From the NCBI RefSeq assembly GCF_032678705.1, contig NZ_JAVTSS010000001.1:1674001-1738000 (forward strand): DNA of 64,000 bases, read 5' to 3'. Source of the DNA: Pedobacter frigiditerrae (GTDB lineage: Bacteria; Bacteroidota; Bacteroidia; Sphingobacteriales; Sphingobacteriaceae). Position 1 is the stretch's first letter; every line of letters starts with the position of its first letter. The notes beneath the pieces were generated by a model. The model was not told the origin of the DNA, made no database searches, and worked only from the letters and a program-made list of their open reading frames with translations. Shown piece after piece: positions 8,305-18,694 of this stretch. Made by a program: the position numbers and the translations under genes.

Positions 8305-10764
8305 TTAGAACTTAAAGGTGATACCTGCTGCAACAGTTCTTGGTAATTGAGCACTTAGTGTACCCTGTCCAGTAAAATAACGTTCGTCTGTTAAGTTGTC
8401 TACTTTTACCCCAATTCGATATTTTGGTTGATCATAAAATAGTGTTGTTGTTACCAATGTGTAGCTTGGTAGCGTGAATACGCCTGTTACTAATGAATTC
8501 CCTGTTAGGTGTTTTCCAATGTAGTTTAATCCTGTTCCTATACCTAATCCTTTTAAGTTGCCAGATGGGATAGCATAACTGATCCATGAATTAATTAATG
8601 TAGCAGGGCCTGCCGAAGCTGGACGTCTTCCCTCTAGTGCTAAGGTTGATTTTGTAAGCTTACTATCATTATAACTATAGCCAGCAATAATATTAAGCCC
8701 ATCAATAGGGTTTGCAATTAATTCAAACTCTACTCCTTTGCTCTTCTGTGTTCCATTTTGCAAGGTAACAATGTAATTCGTACCACTTACATTCACTTCT
8801 TCTGTACGTGTCATGTTATCAACCTCGATGTTATAATAACTTGCCGTAAAGCTAAGTCTTCCTTGAAAAAGATCTGTTTTAACACCACCTTCATACTGAT
8901 TGGCTTGTTGTGGTTTCAAAGTACCTGAAACATTAGAACCTGCTGGTTGAGTAACTGGTGGCACATTCGCAAATCCATTCATGTAATTTCCGAATACCGA
9001 GATGCGATCAGGTAGTATTTGATATACAAGCCCTAACTTTGGAGATACAGCAGTTTGCTCATATTTCGAATTAACCACTATTTGGTTAGTTGCCTGATTT
9101 AGTATACCACGGTTCTGAAAACGATCAATGCGTAAACTTAGCATCGCTGTTAATCTATTGGTTAAGCTCAATACATCAGAAGCATAAGCACTGTAGATAT
9201 TTGCTTTAGTTGCATTTTTTGTAGGTGCGGCTGTACTGGCAGCTAATCTAGCTTCTACCGCTGCACGAGAGATTTTCACATAGTTTACATCAGCAGGATT
9301 ACGACCACTAACATTATCAAATACGATATAGGGAGAATTATCATTGTTGATAGTTTGGTTCAAATAATCAAGACCAACCACCATTCTATTGCGCAAGCCA
9401 ACAACCTTAAAATCGCCGATGAAATTCTGTTGAATATCAGTGGTCGTGTTTACGGTGTTTTGTAATGAAACGTTACGTTCAAGCATTTCATCGCTGGTAG
9501 CACCTCTTAAGAATGAATAGATATAAAATCCATCAGAACGACGTGAGTTTGCAGAATAAATTGTCTGAGAAGTCCAACTATCAGATAGTTTGTAATTAAT
9601 TTGGCCCTTAATGTTCATCGTAGGGTTTTTCATCACTAAATCATTACTTGTAAAAGAACGTTTCCAGTCGAAGTTTAATTCTTCAGGTGTAGTAGCAATA
9701 TATGGTCTTACCCTATTCAGGAAAATTGTTGAAGGACTGGTACCTTCTAGTGAATAGAAACCTGCCGTTAAGCTAATGTTCAGTTTTTCACTTGCACGAT
9801 ATTCTAAAGTAGGTGCAACAAAGATAGAACGTTTAAAACCTGCATCTTGGAAACTACCCTGGTTCTGATAAGCCGCATTTAGTCGGAAAAGCAGTTTTTT
9901 ATCTGCCTTTACTGGTCCATAGATATCTGCACTTAAACGATTAAGGCCATAACTACCAGTGGTAAAGTTTACCTCCCCTCCTAGCGTGTCTAGTGGTTTT
10001 TTGGTTACAATGTTTATTAATCCGCCAAAGGATACCACTGCACCGCCGAAAAGCGTACCTGATGGCCCTTTGATAAGTTCAACTCGCTCTATGTTTGCAG
10101 GTTCTATTTCTCCATTAGTTTGCGCCGGAACACCATCTACAAATGCTGCCTCTGTACGAAAACCCCTCATGGTATAAAAAGAAGCACCATCACTATTAAT
10201 CCCTCTATTATTCTGTATTTTGTATACTCCTGGAGAATTTTTTAATGATAAGCTGAATTCAGTAACCATTTGCTCTGTAAGTAGTGTTTTAGGAATGGTA
10301 GTATAAACCTGCGGGTTTTCTAAATTACCTAGTGGCATCTTGGCGGAGGTGGTTGTTTTTTTTACCGAAAACTTGTTGGTACTTCCTCCATTAACCACAA
10401 CCTCTTCCAATTGTTGGTTGCTTTCTGAAAGGGTGAAGTCTTGGGTAGATGTTTCCCCTTCAGCAATTATCACCTGACGTTGTTGAGGTTCAAGACCAAT
10501 ATAACTGGCTATAAGCGTAAAACTACCACTTTTGATGTCTTTAATGATATAATTTCCTTTGGCATCTACCTGAGCTGATTTTCCACCTTTAATGGCTACC
10601 GTTACAAATTCACCTGGTTTACCGTCACTTGTCTTAACGGTTCCTTTAATAATGGAGGTTCCCGTAGTCTGCTGAGCAAAGGAAACCAAGGGGCCAAATA
10701 AAAGGCAAATGGCCAAAATGGCTATAAATGTGTGTGTGTTCTTTGGGGTACGAATTTTGTACAT
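8305..10764 (-). CDS. TonB-dependent siderophore-type receptor
   Basis: An 819-residue outer-membrane receptor. It has a signal peptide ending in SFAQQ, a carboxypeptidase-regulatory-like domain (IIKGTVKTSDGKPGEF, about residues 38-115), a plug domain with MRGFRTEAAFVDGVP and ERVELIKGPSGTLFG (about 195-240), and a C-terminal barrel ending in AAGITFKF. The plug and overall length resemble ferric-siderophore receptors of the FhuA/FpvA type and not SusC. The partner PepSY gene follows after 3 bp. It probably imports a ferric siderophore or a related iron chelate; the ligand cannot be read from the sequence. A stem-loop lies in its leader region. Confidence 0.9.
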   Translation of the reverse strand: MYKIRTPKNTHTFIAILAICLLFGPLVSFAQQTTGTSIIKGTVKTSDGKPGEFVTVAIKGGKSAQVDAKGNYIIKDIKSGSFTLIASYIGLEPQQRQVIIAEGETSTQDFTLSESNQQLEEVVVNGGSTNKFSVKKTTTSAKMPLGNLENPQVYTTIPKTLLTEQMVTEFSLSLKNSPGVYKIQNNRGINSDGASFYTMRGFRTEAAFVDGVPAQTNGEIEPANIERVELIKGPSGTLFGGAVVSFGGLINIVTKKPLDTLGGEVNFTTGSYGLNRLSADIYGPVKADKKLLFRLNAAYQNQGSFQDAGFKRSIFVAPTLEYRASEKLNISLTAGFYSLEGTSPSTIFLNRVRPYIATTPEELNFDWKRSFTSNDLVMKNPTMNIKGQINYKLSDSWTSQTIYSANSRRSDGFYIYSFLRGATSDEMLERNVSLQNTVNTTTDIQQNFIGDFKVVGLRNRMVVGLDYLNQTINNDNSPYIVFDNVSGRNPADVNYVKISRAAVEARLAASTAAPTKNATKANIYSAYASDVLSLTNRLTAMLSLRIDRFQNRGILNQATNQIVVNSKYEQTAVSPKLGLVYQILPDRISVFGNYMNGFANVPPVTQPAGSNVSGTLKPQQANQYEGGVKTDLFQGRLSFTASYYNIEVDNMTRTEEVNVSGTNYIVTLQNGTQKSKGVEFELIANPIDGLNIIAGYSYNDSKLTKSTLALEGRRPASAGPATLINSWISYAIPSGNLKGLGIGTGLNYIGKHLTGNSLVTGVFTLPSYTLVTTTLFYDQPKYRIGVKVDNLTDERYFTGQGTLSAQLPRTVAAGITFKF

Positions 10765-11272
10765 ACTTTTGTAATTGTTAGTTGATTCTAAAATTGGTTA
10801 ACAACATTACCCGGTGTATTGGTTTGGCGACTGAGCACCGGGTTTTTCTTTAAGCCTAAGGAATTAAAGTTTTTGCAAAACTATAAATATTAATTGGAAT
10901 CAATCTAAATAAAAATAAAATTGTAATTAGCCTATTTTATATTTATAGATAAAGGTTAGATATTCATTCAATTACCCCTCAACTCACCCGTTATTAACCA
11001 TATATCAAATGGTTAAATTTTAAACCTTTTAGATCAAAATTTAAACTCTCATCAGGGTCATTTTAACTAGGTTAGCTAAACAATAACCCTACTGTACAAT
11101 TGCACTTAAGGGATATTGTTAATTAACCAAATATTAAATCATGCAGGCAATTACAAATTGTTGGCTTAAAACTTAAGGGCTATGAGATAAACTTTACTTT
11201 CCTACCAATACCTATCAATCATCCTTGAGGGGTCTTACCCTCTTCTTAAACCATTTATAAACTTTATTAAGT
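10765..11272. other. Divergent intergenic region between the siderophore receptor and the second susC
   Basis: 508 bp, very A+T-rich, without a credible gene. It contains the hairpin at 10809-10843 near the receptor start and a small GAGGG/CCCTC hairpin at 11227-11242 close to the susC start. Promoters for both divergent genes must lie here, but no exact TAnnTTTG element was found for susC. Confidence 0.55.
10809..10843 (-). promoter_or_regulatory. Stem-loop in the leader of the siderophore receptor gene
   Basis: Arms ACCCGGTG and CACCGGGT pair perfectly (8 bp, GC-rich in an AT-rich setting) around a 19-nt loop. The hairpin ends 44 nt upstream of the receptor start. Read on plus it is followed by TTTTTCTTT and would look like an intrinsic terminator, yet no plus-strand gene ends here. 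A cis-acting leader or the end of an unannotated small RNA are both possible. Confidence 0.45.
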
Positions 11273-14200
11273 ATGAATTTTAATCAATCATTTTTTGACG
11301 ATACCCATCGTCGACAAAAAATCCGTTTCACAAATCGAAGCTTTTTCCTAAGTATTTTATTTGTTTTGCTCATGATCACGCAACTCTTTGCGCAACAAGC
11401 TGGCAAAACCATTAATGGTACAGTTCGTGATGAGAGCGGAAAAAGCATACCAGGTGTCAGTGTAAAACTTAAAGGCACAACACTTGGAACAACTACAGAT
11501 ACCCAAGGTCGTTATACCTTAAAAATTACAGGAGAAGATGGTACATTAGAATTTTCCTATATCGGCTATGCCTTAAGCGAAGTAGTTATAGGCAACCGTA
11601 CTACAATTGATGCTACGTTAAAAGAAAGCAACAATACAATGAATGAGATTGTGGTTATTGGATATGGCACCGTTAAAAGAAGAGATTTAACAGGTTCTGT
11701 AGCTTCAGTTAGTGGAAAAGATATTGCTACCACACCCGTTGCCAGTGTGGCACAGGCCATGCAAGGTAAGTTACCAGGGGTAAAGATTGTTTCTCAAGAT
11801 GGTCGTCCAGGTGCCGATGTTGCCATTCGTATTCGTGGCGGAGGTTCAATATCTCAAAGCAATCAACCGTTAATTCTTATTGATGGAATCCCCGGCAATT
11901 TGAATGATATTGCTGGAGACCAAGTAGAAAGTATCGACGTTTTAAAAGATGCATCTTCTACGGCCATCTATGGCTCTCGTGGTGCTAATGGTGTTGTATT
12001 GGTAACTACAAAAGGTGCAAAAGCCGGAAAAACCATGATCAGTTACGATGGCTATTCTAAGTCTAATGAACCAACTAAATATTTAGAATCGCTTAGTCCG
12101 TATGATTATTTAAAATATGTATGGGCTAATACTGCTGCAAATGGTGTGGCTTATCAAACACCATTTGAGAAATTATATGGCATTGGAGCGTTTCCTGGAA
12201 CTAATTCAGGAGGAATTGAAAGCTACAGAAATTTAGCATCAGATGACATCCAAAACAAAGTTTATAACGCATCTCAATCATGGAGTCATGCCTTAACAAT
12301 GACTGGTGGAAATGACAAAACAAAAATCTTGTTTTCTTCTACCTATACCGATGACCAAGGGATGAAAGTAAACTCTTATGTTAAACGTGCAAATGCAGCC
12401 TTAAAAATCAATCATAAAGTTTTTGACAATGTTACATTTGACCTAAATACCCGCTATACTCGTACAACTGCCCTTGGAGATGAAGGAACAACCACTGGAT
12501 CGGGCTCTCTCCTATCTTCAGCTTACCGTTTTCGACCTATTGCAACCGAACATATTTTAGGTGATTTGGCTGCTTTAAGAACAGGTAATATCGAAAGTTA
12601 TGGAAAGAATTCTTTATGGGATGCTAACAGCCCACTTGCACGTTTATTGGATTTCGACCCTTATTCTAAAAATCAAAGTTTGGTGGCCATAGCATCCTTA
12701 AATTGGGGAATTATAAAAGGCCTAACCTACCACACAGATTTTAGTTTAAACACTACATGGGGATTGCGCCAATATTGGACGGGTGCTTTTTACAATAACT
12801 ATGCAGATGATGCAACAGGTAACAAAGTATTTTCAGGTGCTGCAGATTATCGCAAAAATGATGGTTGGGGTACACGTTGGACTAATATTCTGAAGTATGA
12901 ACTAGATATTAATAAGGCTAACAAAGTTGATGTTACTGGAGGTTATGAAATTGCAAACTCTGGCGGAACAAATCTATCGGTACAAGGAGCTCGTTTCCCT
13001 TCAAGTTTCACTAAGGAAACGGCTTTTGCTCAGATTAACCAATATGATAAACCAACCAATTCATTTGGCTTTTCTTCTAGTGTGTTATTTCCAAATCGCA
13101 TGATTTCTTACTTTGGAAGAGCAAACTATACCTTACTAGACAAGTATTTACTAACCTTAACCTTCCGTGCCGATGGCTCTTCAAGATTTGCCCCTAATAA
13201 CCGCTGGGGATATTTCCCTGCCGGAGCAGTTGCCTGGAGAATATCAGAAGAATCTTTCCTTAAAGATGTTAAATGGTTAGATAATTTAAAACTTCGAGCC
13301 TCTTATGGTGAAGTAGGTAATGATGGAATTAGTCCAAGTTTATGGACCCAAGCTTGGGGCTCTGTTACAGACGAGAGACAACAATACGCCATTAATCACG
13401 CCCGCCAATCTGCCTACCAAGTAGATGCCGTGTTAGCCAATAAAGATTTGAAATGGGAAACCACCGTTACACGTAACATTGGAACAGATTTCTCTTTATT
13501 TAAAAGTAAACTATCTGGTACGGTGGAGGTATACTGGAACACAACGAAAGACTTGTTAATGGATACCCCAGTTCCAGGAATCACAGGTTTTACCTCTACA
13601 TTTGCCAATATTGGGCAAACGAGTAATAAAGGGATTGAGTTCTCTCTTTTCGGAACAGTTTATCAAAGCGATAATTGGAAAGTTAGCGCAGGTGGTAACA
13701 TTAACTTTAACAAAAACAACATTGATGAATTGAAACCTGGTATCACTGGCCTATATGGCGCCAACTGGTCTGGTACGGCCTCATATCCATTAGGAGCAGA
13801 TTATATCATTAAAACAGGAAGTCCCGTTGGTTTGGTGAGAGGATTAACTTACAATGGTTTTTATACACCTGCTGATTTCAATTACAATGCTGGTATTTAT
13901 ACGTTGAAGCCTGGTATAACCGATGTTGGTGCTTTTGTTGGTATTGTGCATGGAATAACGAATGCCAATCGCCCTGCTGGCCAAATAGCTTACCCAGGGG
14001 TACCAAAATATAAAGACTTAAATAGCGATGGTAAAATAGATGAGAAAGATGTTTCTGTTATCGGAAACATGAATCCAAAACATACAGGCGGCTTAAATTT
14101 AAGTGTAGCCTATAAAAATATCGACCTAGGACTATACTTCAATTGGAGTTATGGTAACGACATTTATAACGCCACTAAATTATCAGATTTAAATGGCCCT

Positions 14201-14644
14201 AAAGAGGCAGGTGTGTATGAAAACAAGCTTTCTATCCTAAACAATGCTTATAAAATTTACGATGTAGTAAATGGTCAATTGGTGCGCTTAACAACGCCAG
14301 ACCAATTGAACGCCGCTAATGCAAATGCTACTTTACCGCTAGCTTATAACGAAGGTGGTGTAACTACTGATTACGGTATTGAAGATGGCTCTTTCTTACG
14401 CTTAAACACACTTACTTTAGGATACAGGTTACCTAAATCTATCCTATCAAAAGTGAAGTTGAATAACTTACGCTTATATGGTAGTGTTTTCAATGTGTTT
14501 ACAGTTACTGGTTACAGCGGGCTTGACCCAGAAGTTAGCGTAAATGACAACGCAAATAGTGCTAGATACCCTACCACTGGTTTAGATTATGGAGCATATC
14601 CACGTGCTAGGTCATTTGTCTTTGGTCTTAATCTTAATTTTTAA
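11273..14644 (+). CDS. SusC/RagA family TonB-linked outer-membrane transporter (pectin locus)
   Basis: A 1123-residue SusC homologue. A basic N-terminal stretch is followed by the signal peptide core (FLSILFVLLMITQLFAQ, residues 25-41). Then come the carboxypeptidase-regulatory-like domain (TINGTVRDESGKSIPGVSV, from about 46), VVIGYGTVKRRDLTGSV (about 128), the plug with LILIDGIPGN and VLKDASSTAIYGSRGANGV (about 200-240), and the barrel ending in FVFGLNLNF. It should import oligosaccharides through the outer membrane with the SusD encoded 17 bp downstream. Two pectate lyases follow, so the likely cargo is oligogalacturonide. The N-terminal extension before the hydrophobic core is longer than usual, so a later start is possible, but no better Met precedes the core. 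Confidence 0.93.
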   Translation: MNFNQSFFDDTHRRQKIRFTNRSFFLSILFVLLMITQLFAQQAGKTINGTVRDESGKSIPGVSVKLKGTTLGTTTDTQGRYTLKITGEDGTLEFSYIGYALSEVVIGNRTTIDATLKESNNTMNEIVVIGYGTVKRRDLTGSVASVSGKDIATTPVASVAQAMQGKLPGVKIVSQDGRPGADVAIRIRGGGSISQSNQPLILIDGIPGNLNDIAGDQVESIDVLKDASSTAIYGSRGANGVVLVTTKGAKAGKTMISYDGYSKSNEPTKYLESLSPYDYLKYVWANTAANGVAYQTPFEKLYGIGAFPGTNSGGIESYRNLASDDIQNKVYNASQSWSHALTMTGGNDKTKILFSSTYTDDQGMKVNSYVKRANAALKINHKVFDNVTFDLNTRYTRTTALGDEGTTTGSGSLLSSAYRFRPIATEHILGDLAALRTGNIESYGKNSLWDANSPLARLLDFDPYSKNQSLVAIASLNWGIIKGLTYHTDFSLNTTWGLRQYWTGAFYNNYADDATGNKVFSGAADYRKNDGWGTRWTNILKYELDINKANKVDVTGGYEIANSGGTNLSVQGARFPSSFTKETAFAQINQYDKPTNSFGFSSSVLFPNRMISYFGRANYTLLDKYLLTLTFRADGSSRFAPNNRWGYFPAGAVAWRISEESFLKDVKWLDNLKLRASYGEVGNDGISPSLWTQAWGSVTDERQQYAINHARQSAYQVDAVLANKDLKWETTVTRNIGTDFSLFKSKLSGTVEVYWNTTKDLLMDTPVPGITGFTSTFANIGQTSNKGIEFSLFGTVYQSDNWKVSAGGNINFNKNNIDELKPGITGLYGANWSGTASYPLGADYIIKTGSPVGLVRGLTYNGFYTPADFNYNAGIYTLKPGITDVGAFVGIVHGITNANRPAGQIAYPGVPKYKDLNSDGKIDEKDVSVIGNMNPKHTGGLNLSVAYKNIDLGLYFNWSYGNDIYNATKLSDLNGPKEAGVYENKLSILNNAYKIYDVVNGQLVRLTTPDQLNAANANATLPLAYNEGGVTTDYGIEDGSFLRLNTLTLGYRLPKSILSKVKLNNLRLYGSVFNVFTVTGYSGLDPEVSVNDNANSARYPTTGLDYGAYPRARSFVFGLNLNF

Positions 14645-14661
14645 CAATTAAAATTGAAAAA

Positions 14662-16704
14662 ATGAAAACGTTAATAAAATATATTACAGCGATTATCTTG
14701 TGTATCTCGCTTACTCAATGCAAAGAGAGCTTTTTAGATGCAAGGTCTCCATCTAGTGTGGATGATGAATTTGTAACCACCACACCCGCAGAAGCATTTA
14801 AGATACTTTCATGGTGTTATGCCAATTATCGCCAAAACTGTGTAATGGGTGGTTACCGCTGGAATGAACCTGTTGGTTCTGATGCAGAAATTTATCCAGA
14901 AGATGGTTCAGCTAATAACTTAAATGCCATCATGCGTGCTGATCAATTACCTGTAGATGCAAGTGTAGGTGGATTTAATGGTTTATATGCCACGCTTTCT
15001 AGGGCTAGCAAACTAGCATCCCTTATAGAAGAAAAAGCAGCTTACAAAGAAGATGTGGCGGCTGGTAGAACATCTAACTGGACCCATTTGTATGGTGAGT
15101 CCATGACCATGAAAGCATTTTGTTATTTCGAATTGGTTAAACATTTCGGAGACGTGCCTTATGGCTATGAAAATAAAGTGGTTGATGACTATGCATTAAC
15201 CTCTCGTTTTACGATTTATGACAACTTAATTAACGACCTTAAAAAAGTAGAGCCATTGATGTTCAAATTAGGCGAAGGAAGTATAAATGCAGAACGTTTT
15301 TCAAGGACATTCGCTAATGCCTTAATTGGTCAAATTGCACTTTTTTCAGGTGGATATCAAACCATACGCACTGATGTTGGTGACTTATATGGAAGTGTAA
15401 CCTTCAACAAAAAAGGTAGTGAAGCTAATAAATGTGTGTATGCTCGTCGCACTGACTATCTTACCTATTACCAAACGGCTAAAACCTATTTCCAGAGAGC
15501 TATCGACAACAAAGGATCTTCTCTTTTAATCGTTACAGATGGCAGAAGTACTGCTAACAATCCATTCCAAAAACATTTCCAATATGCCCATGATTTACAA
15601 GTAAGTCCTGAATCTTTATTTGAACTGGGCAATATCCAAGGAGGAGCTTTGACCACTACAAGTGAATATACCTATGCTTTTGGCAGACCATCGGATGGTG
15701 GTAGTGCCAATGCAGCACCACCTAAAGTGTTTGCAGCTATCCGTATTGTTCCTACTGTTTATTATGGCGAATTTCAGAAAGCAGATAAAAGAAGAGACGT
15801 GAGTGTTGCCATTACAGGTAGCAAGGGAGATGGTAACGAAATGATGCTTTCTTTTGTTCCTGGTAACAAAAATACTGGTGGTATTTCAACAAACAAATGG
15901 GATGACAACCGAATGAATCCTCCATTTGTTGCCTCACAAAGAAACTCTGGTATGAACTGGCCAATGTTAAGAATGGCAGATGTTATTTTAATGTTAGCTG
16001 AAGTGAAGGCTGAATTAGGAGAAAATGATGCAGCAGCTTTAGTTAATCAAATTCGCGAAAGGGCTTATGGCAACTCAAAATATAACATTGGTGCCTTATC
16101 AGGTCAGGCTTTAAAGGATGCGGTATTAAAAGAACGTAAACTTGAATTACTTGGCGAAGGAACACGCCGTTGGGATTTGATACGTTCAGGCACAATGTCT
16201 GAAAGGGCAGTTGCCGTTCAGCAAGAAATGGCTACAATGACCAATAGCTTAAGGTCTCAAGGCTTTTATCAGTTTGCAAATGGCAATGAAATCTCAAATT
16301 ACATTTGGGTTAAAATGGTAAATTTAACCAATCCATTAACGTTCGATTGTGCTGACTCCACCAATTTAGCCCTTTACCCAGCTTGGAGAGGTCAGTTTAA
16401 TTACAGCACACTTCCTACAATTGCGAGTAAGGTTGTGGGCACCAATCATAATGTCTCTATCCAAGGTTTATTCCGCTATATCAATCCAACAAGTGCAGAA
16501 GCTCTTGCGCTACAGGCTAGTGGATATGTAAAAACCAATTGGGCAATTGAACTGGTTAATTATGAAGCTGCTTATAAAAGAAACCTTCTTTCTGGAATAA
16601 CTGCTGCCGGCGATCCACCAAGATATTATTGGCCAATTCCTGCCGAAACCATCAGACAATCGAAGGGAAAAGTTACCAATGGTTATGGATTAGCACAGCC
16701 TTAA
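14662..16704 (+). CDS. SusD/RagB family outer-membrane glycan-binding lipoprotein (pectin locus)
   Basis: A 680-residue SusD-like protein, longer than the usual 500-600. The signal peptide ends in the lipobox LTQC (Cys20), followed by KESFLDARSPSS. It has the TPR-like FCYFELVKHFGDVPYG segment near residue 155 and the C-terminal block with LRMADVILMLAEVKAELG (about 435) and LKERKLELLGEGTRRWDLIR (about 490). It ends in YYWPIPAETIRQSKG. It partners the SusC immediately upstream and probably binds pectin-derived oligosaccharides at the cell surface. The extra length lies mainly in the last 180 residues, where the structure ends in an unusual tail. Confidence 0.92.
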   Translation: MKTLIKYITAIILCISLTQCKESFLDARSPSSVDDEFVTTTPAEAFKILSWCYANYRQNCVMGGYRWNEPVGSDAEIYPEDGSANNLNAIMRADQLPVDASVGGFNGLYATLSRASKLASLIEEKAAYKEDVAAGRTSNWTHLYGESMTMKAFCYFELVKHFGDVPYGYENKVVDDYALTSRFTIYDNLINDLKKVEPLMFKLGEGSINAERFSRTFANALIGQIALFSGGYQTIRTDVGDLYGSVTFNKKGSEANKCVYARRTDYLTYYQTAKTYFQRAIDNKGSSLLIVTDGRSTANNPFQKHFQYAHDLQVSPESLFELGNIQGGALTTTSEYTYAFGRPSDGGSANAAPPKVFAAIRIVPTVYYGEFQKADKRRDVSVAITGSKGDGNEMMLSFVPGNKNTGGISTNKWDDNRMNPPFVASQRNSGMNWPMLRMADVILMLAEVKAELGENDAAALVNQIRERAYGNSKYNIGALSGQALKDAVLKERKLELLGEGTRRWDLIRSGTMSERAVAVQQEMATMTNSLRSQGFYQFANGNEISNYIWVKMVNLTNPLTFDCADSTNLALYPAWRGQFNYSTLPTIASKVVGTNHNVSIQGLFRYINPTSAEALALQASGYVKTNWAIELVNYEAAYKRNLLSGITAAGDPPRYYWPIPAETIRQSKGKVTNGYGLAQP

Positions 16705-16753
16705 GCAAAGCTGATATTCAATTCCTATATCAGTTTTAGAAAAAACATATTTA

Positions 16754-16798
16754 AACTAAAAGAGCCTAACATCATGAAGATGCTAGGCTCTTTTAGTT
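16754..16798. terminator. Bidirectional intrinsic terminator between susD and a pectate lyase gene
   Basis: A 20-bp stem with a single A-C mismatch and a 5-nt loop (ATGAA). The arms run from AACTAAAAGAGCCTA to TAGGCTCTTTTAGTT. The T and A tracts in the arms allow it to serve both convergent genes, susD (plus) and the PL1 gene (minus). Confidence 0.85.
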
Positions 16799-16822
16799 GG
16801 TACCAATTATTAATCGTTCTAC

Positions 16823-18349
16823 CTAACTAATTGTATCTACATTATTCCCCAAATTGCGGTAATTGATTTTTTCTTTTGGATTGGTACCATTCAAGTATTC
16901 TTCAACATTGGTATAACCATCCCCATCCGTATCTAAAGCACCATCCTTGGCATCTTTTTGGTTAAGGTTATTTTTAACTTCCCAAGCATCTGGCATACCA
17001 TCGCCATCACTATCTACCAGTAATTTAGCTGCATCATACTTTAGTGTTGGATAGCCGCCAACTTCTGCAATATCCTTAATGATTCCAGTTGTAGTCAATG
17101 GTTTTCCCGTACGTACCATTTCAGTAACGCGAATATCAACAGCATCACGTTTAGGTAAGGTTGCTCCAGCCTTTGCTAATACAGACTCGTATGCTACATC
17201 GGCAGTTTGGTGTGGCGAAACTGGCCAGCCTTCAAAAGCTGTATTTACACGTGCGAGTTTTTCTGGCCCCTTCATCCCTGCCCAATTATTATTGATTATT
17301 TCTTGGTTATTGTACATGATATTACCTGCAACATACCATTTACCTGGGCGATTTGCTGCCTTGGTATACCAGTTACCTTCTGCCCAAGCACTTCCAGGCG
17401 AATACATGCTTCGCTGTTCGATACGAGCAAGAACACCCTTCATATCTTCATTAGTAGCAGGACCTGGTTTAAAGTAGTTGTTAATCAGGTTAACCATCGA
17501 AGTTTCATCTCCACCATCTATAGAACGGTGGCGCCAATTGAAAACAACATTGTATCTAAAATCAAACGCACCAGACATACCTATCGATGGGTTTCGGGCA
17601 GTATTGCTTGCAAAAAGATTATGATGGAATGTAGAAGGGTTTCCTCCCCAAGTACCACCAAAAGCATGGCCCTTTGCATCTAACGCTTCACTAGAAATAG
17701 TCCATTGTATAGTTATGTTTTCCGCAGGATCTTTGATTTGTGTTTTTCCATCGAAAGATGGCCTCATGTGGCGATAAAGTGAAATATTTTCATCCATACC
17801 CCAACTTGTAGAACAATGATCAATGATGATATGATGATGCGGATTACCGCCAATGTTGTCGTCGCCTTGCCCACCAGCAGGAACACCTCTTCGTACACGC
17901 AGGTGTCTAATGATAACGTTATGGGTGTTGATATTCAGTGTGCCTGCAATACATATACCGTCACCAGGAGCAGATTGACCTGCAATAGTAATATCAGGGT
18001 GATTGATATTTAAATCTCCTTCTACTTTAAGCGTTCCCGCTACTCGAAAAATAACAATGCGTGGACCTTCCGCTTCAAGTGCCGCTCGCAAACTACCTAC
18101 ACCACTATCATTTAGATTGGTAACTGCAATTACTTTACCTCCTCTTCCGCCAGTTGTAAACATACCTCCTCCCCATGCGCCAGGAAATGCAGGAATAACC
18201 GTTTCAGGTAAACGTGGTGGATGTGGGGGTATTTGTCCAGCTTCAGGTGTAGCAGCAACATTCTGTGCATTTACAACTAAGGATGGGCATAAAAAGATTA
18301 GCAAAAGTAAACTTGTACAGAAAATTTGCTGGAATGTATTCTTTTTCAT
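16823..18349 (-). CDS. Secreted PL1-type pectate lyase with calcium-binding C-terminal repeats
   Basis: A 508-residue secreted protein with a signal peptide ending VVNAQ. The parallel beta-helix domain (about residues 50-400) opens with FPGAWGGGMFTTGGRGG and VTNLNDSGVGSLRAAL, both typical of Bacteroidota PL1-like lyases. ITIAGQSAPG, VIIRHLRVR and IIIDHCSTSWGMDE follow. The C-terminus has two acidic calcium-type loops (DSDGDGMPDAWE and DTDGDGYTNVEEYLNGT, about 445-490), as in thrombospondin type 3 or dockerin-like repeats. The enzyme would cleave polygalacturonate by beta-elimination. It points away from the second lyase gene and converges on susD. Substrate within pectin is not resolved. Confidence 0.9.
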   Translation of the reverse strand: MKKNTFQQIFCTSLLLLIFLCPSLVVNAQNVAATPEAGQIPPHPPRLPETVIPAFPGAWGGGMFTTGGRGGKVIAVTNLNDSGVGSLRAALEAEGPRIVIFRVAGTLKVEGDLNINHPDITIAGQSAPGDGICIAGTLNINTHNVIIRHLRVRRGVPAGGQGDDNIGGNPHHHIIIDHCSTSWGMDENISLYRHMRPSFDGKTQIKDPAENITIQWTISSEALDAKGHAFGGTWGGNPSTFHHNLFASNTARNPSIGMSGAFDFRYNVVFNWRHRSIDGGDETSMVNLINNYFKPGPATNEDMKGVLARIEQRSMYSPGSAWAEGNWYTKAANRPGKWYVAGNIMYNNQEIINNNWAGMKGPEKLARVNTAFEGWPVSPHQTADVAYESVLAKAGATLPKRDAVDIRVTEMVRTGKPLTTTGIIKDIAEVGGYPTLKYDAAKLLVDSDGDGMPDAWEVKNNLNQKDAKDGALDTDGDGYTNVEEYLNGTNPKEKINYRNLGNNVDTIS

Positions 18350-18694
18350 ATTTGGTTTATAATTGTGTTCATTTATAAATTTCGCTTTTAAATATAAATA
18401 AACACCTGCTTAATTATTGTAACAATTAAGTTTAACAATTGCAAAACTTAGATTACGATAAAATCACATTCCATAAGATATCATTAACAGATTAAAATTT
18501 ATATATAAATGTTACCATTATATATAAGTAAATCAAGAAAATATTTGGTTACCTTTCGTTTATGAACATTTGCCTAACGGCAAAAAAACACTGAACAATC
18601 AACAGTTGCAAAAAACATCAAGGAACAATAATCGCATAAAAATTCACCTTGTATTTTTGGTCCTTGGTGGTTAAAAAATAAAAATATAAACCAA
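18350..18694. other. Divergent control region between the two pectate lyase genes
   Basis: 345 bp of A+T-rich sequence shared by two outward-facing lyase genes. It holds a plus-strand promoter element (separate entry) and an imperfect palindrome with perfect 7-bp arms CTTAATT (18409-18415) and AATTAAG (18424-18430), a possible common operator. No gene was seen. Confidence 0.5.
18652..18659 (+). promoter_or_regulatory. Bacteroidota-type -7 promoter element of the larger lyase gene
   Basis: TATTTTTG matches TAnnTTTG exactly and lies 35 bp upstream of the ATG, leaving a leader of roughly 30 nt. A convincing -33 TTG at the right distance was not found. Confidence 0.55.

Noticed and set aside
17207-17683. 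A 158-residue plus-strand frame.
   Set aside because: It lies antisense within the pectate lyase gene and its sequence is full of improbable His/Ile/Ser stretches.
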